Made by a program: the position numbers and the translations under genes. From assembly GCA_022702545.1 (NCBI GenBank), contig JAHRBC010000002.1:868001-932000 (forward strand): a DNA stretch of 64,000 bases. Reading direction: 5' to 3'. Below the pieces are notes generated by a model. It saw nothing but the letters and a program-made list of their open reading frames with translations. It was not told where the DNA came from and searched no databases. Below are positions 33,596 to 42,996 of this stretch, one piece after another. Position 1 is the stretch's first letter. Every line of letters starts with the position of its first letter. This DNA comes from Phycomyces nitens (lineage: Eukaryota; Mucoromycota; Mucoromycetes; Mucorales; Phycomycetaceae).

Positions 33596-33651
33596 CAGTC
33601 ATTTCAGAAAGTAAAGTCGCTGATTTTTAATTTGAAGTCGTGCAAAAAAAT
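33596..33651 (+). repeat. Left terminal inverted repeat of Tc1/mariner element
   Basis: 56 bp that match the reverse complement of 36204-36259 with only about four mismatches by eye. It abuts a TA dinucleotide. Confidence 0.92.
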
Positions 33652-33709
33652 TGTGTTCAACAATCCCGTTATACTTCCAGTTGCGGATGAAAGAAACTAT
33701 GATGTTGAT

Positions 33710-34416
33710 ATGGAGTTATGCAATAAGCGACGCTATACGGTTTACTCTGATGAAGACAAGACTAGATATTTTCATTTATTTTTCAGCAAATGCTTGAATG
33801 CTTCTGCTGCTGCGAGACAACTGGGTATTCATATCCGGACAGCGCAGAGATGGGTAAAACGGTATTACGAAGACCCCGAAAGCATTTTTGAAAAAAAAAA
33901 TCAGGGCGACGTCGTATTCTTGGGAATGAGCATAAGCAATTTCTTTTAAATTACATTGATGAGAATCCTTCTACCGTTGTCAATGAAGTGGTGGAAAGTT
34001 TGAAACAAAACTATGAGGATCTCAACGTTTCTCGTAGTACTGTTTATAACTTCATGACAACTCAGTATAATATATCTATTAAGCAAGCACAGTTTCATCC
34101 TGTGGAAAGGAACAGTAAGGAAAAGATTCAGCAAAGATACGACTGGGTTCAAAAGTGGCAGCAAACTGACCTGGATTTCACAACAAATTGTGTCTTTCTT
34201 GATGAATCGGCCTTTCACATTAATTTGAAACATGGTATGGCTTGGTCAAAGAAAGGCACTCCTGCAGTAGTTACAGTGCCAATGACTAAAGCAAAAGCAA
34301 TTTCTGCCACAAGTTTAATTAATGTTAGTTTGCGAGTTCCGAAGCGTATCAAGAAGAAGAAGCTCAGGTGTGAGATTGATAGTTATAGCATAGGAACAGT
34401 GACAGGACAGCCTTAA
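33710..34416 (+). pseudogene. Tc1/mariner (DDE) transposase, frameshifted and truncated
   Basis: The frame from ATG 33710 encodes a helix-turn-helix region (FSKCLNASAAARQLGIHIRT then AQRWVKRYYEDP). It is knocked out of frame at a run of ten A residues (33891-33900). The next frame continues in register with NYIDENPSTVVNEVVESLKQ, RSTVYNFMTTQYNIS and the first catalytic Asp block, TNCVFLDESAFHIN (D of the DDE/D triad), then KGTPAVVTVPMTKAKAISAT. It stops after GTVTG at 34416. The second Asp (normally a DNA..H block) and the third acidic residue are missing, so this copy cannot encode an active enzyme. The missing part has been replaced by unrelated sequence. Confidence 0.88.
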
Positions 34417-34563
34417 ATTTAAGAGTTATCTGGTTGATCCTGTCAGTAGCCATACCCACCAGTCTACCCATCAGTCTACCCACCAGCTTAAGTTGCTTGG
34501 TTATAAGATAAATAATAATAATAATAATAATAGCCATAATTAATGTTTTTATTTGCTTATTGA

Positions 34564-35822
34564 CTAATTATGATGCTGTTTCAGAATGCAAATTCGATCA
34601 AAAACGTCAAGTACAAGCAAAACGTCTGAGATATCGGTGACCAGCTTTGGTAAATCATTCAGGCAATCTGGAATCTTAATTTTGGCAAGTTCATGCATAA
34701 TATATAGACCACTTGAAGGTAATACCAAGATATAAAAGGTGATTGTTCTATCAACCATCTGTAAACCCATAACTCCCATCATGTTCTGTGTATCCAGGTG
34801 TTGTATCCAACATAACCGTAGATTGAAACATTAACACAAATTACCAATACAAAAAATTGAGACGCGTAAAAGATCTCGACAGACCGAGTAATGGTTAGAA
34901 CCTTGATGTACTGGTTTTGCCTCCCCAAAACCAATGTTTGCTTTCCATTTGACGCCTTGTAATCTGGTGATGCAAATATCGGGTCGCCAACTCAGCAAGC
35001 TTTGTTGCTTTTTCGCCTCCAATATGGTTTCGTTCGTCCATTGCAAAAAGAAAGAAAGAAACGCCTTCATCGGGTTCATCAAATATACCGCACAAGAATG
35101 GATCAACATACCGAGAGCAAAGTTCCATTTCATTTGACTCTTCTGCAAGGGATACACGAGATAGTTTCTTAACCACCTCTGCTATTGCTTTGGCAGACTT
35201 ATATTCGTTTGTGGTAAGATCCAATCCGAATAACTTTATAGCAACCTTTTCTCTTGTTGTCGCGGTATATAAAAGGTCTTTGATGAAAATGCATCAGTCG
35301 CGTCAAAGTCACCAACCATAAACCAGTTATCATCGCAAGGAGGTATAATTGATAGACATTAATGGTCCATTAATTCTGTGCCAACGTCATCAACGTTATC
35401 AACGTCTACAATCTCATCCACACTTTGTTTTGTTTTGTTTTTGATGAATGTGGTGGAAGGTCATTGCTTTCTTGATGTTGCGGTGCTGACGACATAGATT
35501 CGGGATGGTCATTGATAAAATGAGCAGGACAAGACGGACAGCCAAAGTGCTTTTGAATATCTGGATGTTTGCAATCAGCTTTTACAAATGAATAATCGGG
35601 TGTGTCATGACGTCTAACGCCAACAGGTCGTTCGGGAACATTGATTCTGTGCTTTTTGAAATGATTGCGTAATTTCTGTGGCGCTATATATGTTTTAGAG
35701 CATCCAAAGCATGTATTAACAATGCCAACCAATTGAGCTTTGAAAATCAATGGTTCGGCAGACAACACGTAAAACAAAACAAAACAAAGGGAAAGGACAG
35801 GACAGGACAGGACTGATTTCAA
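34564..35822 (-). pseudogene. Transposon accessory gene remnant: zinc-finger plus PD-(D/E)XK-like domain
   Basis: Minus-strand coding remnants in several frames. The upstream part (35406-35822) has two Cys/His clusters, CFGCSKTYIAPQKLRNHFKK plus HRI, and HFGCPSCPAHFINDH. The middle (34831-35224) reads SRYVDPFLCGIFDEPDEG, then after a frame change RPDICITRLQGVKWKANIGF and GEAKP. The spacing of D (RPD) and E-x-K (GEAK) resembles the active site of PD-(D/E)XK nucleases. The 3' part (34564-34782) reads TFYILVLPSSGLYIMHELAK then IKIPDCLNDLPKLVTDISDV. I recall similar proteins as abundant uncharacterised repeats in Mucorales genomes; this is memory, not a search. Frame breaks and lack of an initiating ATG mark it as a pseudogene. 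Confidence 0.6.
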
Positions 35823-36203
35823 GAAAACACAAAAAAAATGTCGTCCCTTTTTTTTAGACGCAAGAGTTTAAACGCCTCTGCATTTCACACTGGGAAAAAT
35901 AATCCAAATTTCCAAGGTGATGCTGGTAAGTTGAATCATATTAACATGAATTAATGAGAATATTTCCAATGTTTAATATATGCTTCGCGTATATTTAGAA
36001 GAACGCATCGACGCTACAATACCAGTAGTCAACATGCCAATATTATGATAATTAGTGATGAAGGAAACGAGGATTCGCTCCTAGGTTGTACAAAATGAAA
36101 ATGCCAAGAATTTTATTGGATAATTACTAAGCGACATCTAACAATAAACGCACGCGAACACGACTTCATTACTGGACCAGTCGACATCATTGTTGGATAC
36201 GAG

Positions 36204-36259
36204 ATTTTTTTGCACGACTTCAAACTCAAAATCAACGACTTTACTTTCTGAAATGACTG
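36204..36259 (-). repeat. Right terminal inverted repeat of Tc1/mariner element
   Basis: Reverse complement of the left repeat at 33596-33651, followed directly by TA at 36260-36261. Confidence 0.92.
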
Positions 36260-36261
36260 TA

Positions 36262-38140
36262 TATTTATACAACATGGGTCGCACCATGATCTTTATTATC
36301 CTATCAGTCTTTAAAAAGCAGTCAATGTCAGCAAGATCTCTTGCTAGTCGTACAAATCTGTCATTTCGATTTGATTAAATCAATACTATATATTTGCTTG
36401 TCCATCATCCTATTAAGACAGAATCTGTTTTGGCTTGTTGTTGTTTTCTAATAAGAAACACTACAAGTATTCTGACTATAGATTCAAATTTTAATCATTT
36501 TATAATCATTTTCGACCGGGCAAACTACTACTGAAAGCAATATACTCTGGATCTTGGTACAAGGCCACTGTCTTGTTTTTGGTATTTACTGGATTCTGAT
36601 CATATATATATATACACACACGTGAATATTAACTTGCAAGTCAATGGAAGACGGGCTTTATAACAAAGTCTAAAAGTATATATATATATATTTGAAAATA
36701 AAAATAAAAAATGCGTTTTAGAACCGGCAAATCCAATAAACCATGCTTTTGTTTGTGTCTAGCCAATGTATTATAAAAATATACAAGTCTTTAAATTCGC
36801 ATGGTATAAAAAAATACACAAAACTTCCACTCGCTGCGCCAAGAAAGTAATGCCGGATCTTCTTTATGGATTATCTAGCTGGCCAGACAATATTCAAAAC
36901 ATAAATGATATTCATTGGCAAGACCAATACATAATGTCAGTTGAAACGACAAATTATGCTCTATTATCAATTGTTGCTGTATAAACGGCCATTTATTCTG
37001 TTTTTGAATAATCTACATAGTCTTCATTTATAATTCTCTTTACATAATCATGTATACACTTTAATTCTTTCATTTCTTTAGAAAACTAGACCCAATAAAG
37101 GTAAACATTTGTTAACAATATATATAAATATATATATATGAGCCATTGGGTCTTGAAGACAGGTTTATTGCTTGGCTCTAAACCATAAAGCATAGTCTGG
37201 TCGATATTGTGATCTACAAAAGAGTTCTTTGGATAGCAATGTTTGATTCAATCAACCTAACCCCGGATCTGGGAAACTATAAATAAAAACTAGTGTTACA
37301 GAAGCCATATGGCTCCTTGTTTGAAAAAAAAAAAGTATCATATATCTTGAGATTTATTAAAGAAAGTCCAAGTGTTGTTCATAAAACTATCAATATAAAA
37401 TAGCTCTTTTATATATCCATTCATTTTTGTCTACATAAATAAAAAGTGGCTTACAATGAAAATCAATTGATAGTGGTCACTCATTATTAATTCGGGTAAG
37501 AATTGTGTGGTTAGTCAAGTTAATTATTGTGGGGAACAATGATTTTGGCTGCCATAAACCCCACAATCAGTAATGCACTGACAGCAACGTTGTAATTATT
37601 ATTATTATTATCCGTATTATTATCCCTAGGCCAATGTATATATGCTTATTAATCAAAGATGCTGTAATTATTAATCTCGGAAAATACGTGTTTTTTTTAT
37701 ATATCTAGACTCTTGCAGAAATCATTGTCAATGGCACAAGAATTTTATGTTTTTGGTGGCCATATATCATTGAGTAAATGCATTTTGTCTAGAACCATGG
37801 TGATATACTCGAGTGCCTTGCATAAATTATATATAGTGTGTGGTTTATTTAGAATCAAGAAAATAACCAGACTAATTAAATGGGACTCGAGTATAAAGTC
37901 TAGAGGCATTCTCAAATGATGCAGTGTATTCGAAGCTTGGTATGGGATATCGATATAAAAAAAAGGTCTATAGATGAATTGATATACTAGATATACAAGG
38001 TTTGCGAATAATAATAAAATAAAAATAAATGTGGGACATGTATATATATACGCATAGGTGGGAATGAAGGGGATTGATTAGTAAGAGGTCCAAGACCAAA
38101 GGATTCAACACATATAAAAAAATATCGTCTTTTTTTTTGT
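36262..38140. other. Intergenic, no gene seen
   Basis: Very AT-rich, with (ta)n tracts near 36605, 36680 and 37120, and an (att)n run near 37595. Short open frames lack any motif. Confidence 0.55.
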
Positions 38141-39308
38141 TTAGAGCTTGGAATCCTTTGGTGTGTTGCGGCTAAAGGGAAGAGCAAGACATTGGTGACG
38201 AGTGACGGCAAGGAGGTTGTTGTTTTCATCCCATATGCCACCGTCCAGATCAAGACGGCTGTTCATAATGTGAGGTGTTATGAAGCTGCAAAACACTTCT
38301 TTTCCGGTTGGGATCCTCTTGAATTGGATTTCCATCTGCATTGTTGCGCACCAAATATCACCACCCCACACGTCTTTACCGAGATTTGCGGCAGGTGAGA
38401 TGAACATATCGCACCAGTAAGGCATACTCTTAAAGTCTACCGCACGTTTGTCGGTAAAGCTGATAAGGTGGTGGGTTTCGGCCTCGCCCGATGTCTGGGC
38501 ACCATTGCTGTCTGTCTTGGGAAACTTGGAGAGATCAATCTTGCAGTCTACCAGATCACCCATAAAGACATATTTGAATGGTGTGAGGTTCTCTCGAGAA
38601 GGAGGCGTGATGGGCTTGTGAAGAGATGTGACACCTTGTTCATTGAGCATGTTGCCCATTGTAAACACTCCCTGGATTTTGTCATTGAACATTTCGGGAT
38701 CATATTCGTCAATGTTGGTAGGCATAGGATCATCAAAATTGTTCAATTGTCTAAGGACAGCACGGGATAGACAGTAGCCCTTTCCGCTCATCTTGATATC
38801 CTGGATCTCGATCAAAACTGGACCTGGGATTGTCTTGCGAAGGAAGAAGCAATTGAGGGCAATTGGGTGGTTCTGATAAAGGGTCTCATAGCGCTGGAGC
38901 ACCGAGTCGAGCATGATGGAAACGACGTATCCTAGCAACCAAAAAAAAATTAATACACAGTTTCTAAATCGGGCCTATTTCTCAGATTCTGGTAATCCTT
39001 ACCGCCCTAAAATGGAAATGGTTAGAAAGATAGTTGACGAAATCAAGGAAAACTTACATTGGGAACTTGTCCGATAGACCATTGCTATGTAAACCGTGTT
39101 AATGATATAACCCACAGCAGAGGATATTGCTTACCAAACTGGCATGGCCAACGTAGCATAGTGTACCACTAGTTGTCTTTCCGATAAAGCGTGTGTTGGT
39201 GCCCTTGTCAAAGGCCGAGACTTGGCTGGCAATGCTGGCAGTGCTGGCAGTGCTGGAAATGCTGGTGTTGGATTCCTTTGTGAGTTCCATGGTAGTTGAG
39301 TAAGACAT
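38141..39308 (-). CDS. Hotdog-fold thioesterase-like protein (4HBT_3/TesB-like)
   Basis: Exons 39135-39308, 39058-39084, 39003-39006 and 38141-38931 sum to 996 nt, 331 residues. After a Ser/Thr-rich leader the fold begins: TLCYVGHASLQWSIGQVPNG joined to GYVVSIMLDSVLQRYETLYQ, the N-terminal signature of the TesB-like acyl-CoA thioesterase superfamily (W-x-I-G-x-x-P-N-G-G-Y). Then come ALNCFFLRKTIPGPVLIEIQ and, in the second hotdog, SFTDKRAVDFKSMPYWCDMF and LDLDGGIWDENNNLLAVTRH. Such enzymes hydrolyse acyl-CoAs; many fungal relatives are uncharacterised. The asparagine-glycine-glycine core is recovered only if a 4-nt exon (GGCG) is spliced in between two canonical introns (39007-39057 and 38932-39002). 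Confidence 0.82.
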
Positions 39309-39993
39309 AAACGATGCTTATCGGGCCTCTTGTATATTTTATATAGACAAGCGGAGACTAAAGTGCAAACAGTTTATGAATTGATAATAGGAATTACATC
39401 GGCTGATTATTTCCCCGCGGTAAAAATATGCTTGGCTGCTGCAATGGCTTGCTATCTTGGATCAGAAAAACCTACAAAGGTTGGTTTTACACGTGAATAT
39501 ATTATTATCTTTCAATAATTTCGTGTACCTACCAGAAGCTAAACGAGATAGCAGCCTGTACGTCCAAAATGTGTCTTGTAAAGAGGGATCCCTTGGTGTC
39601 GATCGAGTCAATTGAGTGTACAAGGTTTCTCAACAACTGGATTAAATAGGCAAGAAATTAAATTAAATTAAATTATTAAATTAAATTATAAATCAAAATC
39701 AAAATCAAAATTAAAATTATGGAGTCTTTGATGTTTTCCATGATTTATGGTTGAAATGGCAAAAAGGTGCAAAAAATAAAGAGACGCTTTTATAAGTGTA
39801 ATATATAGTCTAATAGAGCAAGTAAAATCAACTGAGACGATAAAGAAAAGAAGAAGAAGAAAAAAGATTGTCAAACTGTACATACAAATAACTCGTGAAA
39901 AAATAATAGTAATAATAATAATAGGAATAGTAGAAATGATATAAGAGTATTGGGTGTAAGGGTGTATTGGTGGTATATACATATGTATATATC
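39309..39993. other. Intergenic with a possible orphan exon
   Basis: It contains (aaatt)n repeats at 39658-39720. On the minus strand, 39536-39645 reads as an acceptor-bounded open stretch (LLRNLVHSIDSIDTKGSLFT then RHILDVQAAISFSF) ending in a gtaggt donor. No start or downstream exon could be joined in frame, so it is unassigned. Confidence 0.3.
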
Positions 39994-42032
39994 TTAGCGA
40001 CTTATCACTAGCTCGTCGCGTCCATCATTCTTTGGTCGGTAGGATGCTGCTGATGGGCCTTGGGTACTGTAATAGGGCTTGGTATACTGCTGAATCGTAT
40101 TGTTTTGCCATACACTGTTCGTTAGTTCTAGTGGCATGTCTTCCTGTTCTTGGCTCTCTGAGCGTCCCTTTTTTGACGGCTTTTTGTTGATCTGCTGGTT
40201 CTGATTCTCGCATCTTTGACGCTTCTTGATAACGTCTGTCTTCATCGAAAGTGGTCTCTTTTCGTGGTGCAGTTTGAGACTAATTGATAGCAAACTGGTC
40301 AATTGGTGCTTACTAGCCTGTGATTATACTTACTAGAGACCGCATGCGTTGCATAATGATTGTCCTTCAATGTCTCTGCGCCAGAGAGGGGTTGTGTTGG
40401 TTTTGCAGTTGGAACACACTGGCTGTATCAGATCCTCTTCCCCGCGTGAGTCCTTTCGTATAGAGTGTGGCTTGAGATGCTTTGGGCGGGGCGCATTGTG
40501 GAGTTTCAGACTACAAAGAAAGATGAGTTTCTCGGGTCCTTACCACTGGAATAATTCACTCACTATAAGCCACATGCATTACAAAGCAGCTCATCATTGA
40601 CAGAACGGCGCCAAAGGGGTGTGGAGGTAGTATCACAATTGCTGCAAATCGGTGGTTTGCCTTCAGAGGGTGTGCTATTGACTGCTACAGGGCGCATGGT
40701 CTTGCTAGGGAATTTCTGTTGGCTGGGCTCAGAGTGCGATTGGAATGTGTTGGGCGGATGTGGTACGTCTGGTGCGTTGAACTGACCCGTGCTCTGGTCT
40801 GGGCCATTGGTAAATCTTTTGGAAACATTTGTTACCAATGATGCGGGTGCCGGGCCTGAACTACCAACCGTGGTCTCGGAAGGCGCTGTGCGTCTGGCAC
40901 TCTTCTTTGACTGTGCTGGAGAAAGTAGGCGCTCGGCAGACGCCAATGTTTCTCGTGGAAGTGATGCCAGCAATTTGTTTCTTAGAGTGCCGGTCGGGAG
41001 AGGGGGCATGTTATCTGAAGAAGTGACATAATAGGCCGACAATCCATTTGCTTGGGTTACTATGGGAAGGGTAGGAGATGACAATGGTGCTTGGGTAAGA
41101 GAAGGGGGTGTTGAGGAAGTTGGGTCGTTTTCGACAGTGGTGATGGGCTGATAGGATGTATAGTTCTCAGGCGGGATCTGGTGCGACAGTTGATTTTGTG
41201 TTGGGCCGTAGAGTGAATTGGGATATGAATACGAATTGAGTGAATAGAGTGGGACTTGGGGAGCGTAATTAGGCTGTGAATATTGTTGCCATGGGGACCC
41301 GTCCATCATATTGTCTAGCTCCATTGAGACCATCGGCATCTCCCCCGGGATTGTGTCCAGGAAGGCCTGCATATCTTCAAATGGCCCAAAGCTATCCTCT
41401 AATTCGACTACCTGATCGCGGGCTTGGTCAGACGTATATTGATGGAGCACAAAGTTCTCTGTCACTGGCCTGTCCATGATTGACTGCTGGAGAAAGTTGG
41501 ACGGGGCATAGGATGAGGGTGGATATGTGGTGGCAGAAACAGGAGGCATGTTTTGAGATGAGCATGCGTAGCCCAAGAGATTGTATTGGTTGGGGTTTCC
41601 AAGTGAGGGAATGTCAGCTGTAGTCAGGTGTGGCTGGCTGGCCTGGCTGGCCTGGCCGTTCTGGTTGTTCTGGTTGTTCTGGGCTTCTGTACTGCAGTCT
41701 GCCTTGGTCTCCAGAGGATCCATCGCACTATGTTGTGCTTGGAGCTTTGTCTTTCGTAGCTGGTTTAGGCTCGAGCCCTTTTCGCTTTCTAGTTTGTTGG
41801 TGGCGTTTGATGATATGCGTCTAAAGTTGGATTTGGCCTCTTGGTCTCCCACGAGCACATTATGAAGAAACCACAGGCGCCAGGATAGATTCTCCAGTCG
41901 AGAGCCATTCTCTAATGAGTCCTTGACCTTTGTGCATACTCGCCAGGTCTTTGAGAGATCATCACCTGAATGGAGATTAGACAATTGCGAAAAGGATTCG
42001 TTGCCTTTGATTTTCAGCACAATGGGTGCCAT
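39994..42032 (-). CDS. AreA/Gat1-like GATA transcription factor with two zinc fingers
   Basis: Three exons (40564-42032, 40334-40510, 39994-40279) sum to 1932 nt, 643 residues. ATG 42032 opens [20 protein letters not shown]; the frame continues upstream without ATG. The N-terminus matches the fungal GATA-factor N-terminal motif (DUF1752): [20 protein letters not shown] then [11 protein letters not shown]. The middle is Pro/Ser/Gln-rich, including a [14 protein letters not shown] run. Finger 1 is [18 protein letters not shown] then [19 protein letters not shown]; finger 2 is [18 protein letters not shown] then [19 protein letters not shown] and [12 protein letters not shown]. Finger 2 and its tail are typical of AreA/NIT2/Gaf1 activators of nitrogen catabolism. 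Introns interrupt both fingers at the same position (after C-N-A-C-G-L-Y), suggesting internal duplication. Confidence 0.92.
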
Positions 42033-42996
42033 AACCGTGTTATTTAAAGAAGTGTGATGATAAAGAGGCAAAAAGAGAAAAGAGGAAAAAGGAAAAGAGC
42101 ATACGAGGCATAAATTTGAAATCGGTTTTTTAGCAACCCGACCAGGCTTATAACCAAACCCCTTCTAAAACTTGTCTTTTGGTCGTGACTTTTTTAATGA
42201 GGGTTCATTCTTGGCTGGAAAAAATCCATCAGGCCCTGCACATGGTTCCAACTGAACATTTTCAATCATGGGGATATTTGATTGATTTCTATTTGCACAG
42301 GGTTTGGACAGTTTAATGGACATTTTATTTTACCTTGAAATTGCCGTCGATACTCCTTCAAGGGGTTCAATGCAAACACTGGCCAAGGGCTTACTTTTGG
42401 CAGACCCGCTGTTTAGAACAACAACAAAGATTGCTTTTTGGTTGTTCTGGAACATCACTGAAACACAAGAGCCATAGAGAATCCCCAGCCTTTTAAGGCC
42501 TGTTTCCAGAGTTGCATTATATTTACATTACTAGTGCCAAATAGGCACTTTTTACACGATCTTTCCCTATTGATGTCATTCAAACCAACAAAAAACAAAA
42601 AAAAAGTCTTGTGGAAGACTGCACGACTCTACCAAAGCACCTGGTTTGAATTCTTTAATAGAATGTTATATTGGGATCAAAATAGGTTTCTGCAGAACCC
42701 ATTCTATTCCCCCAGCCTGCTTTTTGATGCTCACATGTAAACTGGATGTTAAAGCACGTCAGAACAGGGTTTTGAAGATCTTTGGTATCCCAAGATTGAC
42801 AGATGAAACCATTAGTATTCATTCGTATTAGCATATATTTATATATATATATATAAATATTATTATCATGATATACAGAGGGATGAGAAATTACTGCGGC
42901 AAACAACTCACCTGGATTACCACATTTATATATAAGCAATTATTATATAATATTCAAAGCAAGTTGGCGCACAAAAATAATAATAGCAATCTTTAA
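42033..42996. other. Intergenic between divergent GATA-factor and CHY-finger genes
   Basis: No gene seen. AT-rich, with (ta)n at 42838-42860. This is the upstream region for both flanking genes. Confidence 0.55.

Larger units (their letters stand above)
33594..36261. mobile_element. Tc1/mariner-superfamily DNA transposon (decayed, with accessory gene)
   Basis: A 2664-bp element (33596-36259) is bounded by inverted repeats of about 56 bp, at 33596-33651 and 36204-36259, both beginning CAGTCATTTCAGAAAGTAAA. It is flanked by TA on both sides (33594-33595, 36260-36261), the target duplication of the IS630/Tc1/mariner superfamily. Inside are a plus-strand transposase remnant, a minus-strand accessory gene remnant with zinc-finger and nuclease-like motifs, and a short plus-strand remnant near the right repeat (from ATG 35838). 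The TIRs are well preserved compared with the broken genes, so the copy may have been mobilised in trans or be fairly young (inference). Confidence 0.9.
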
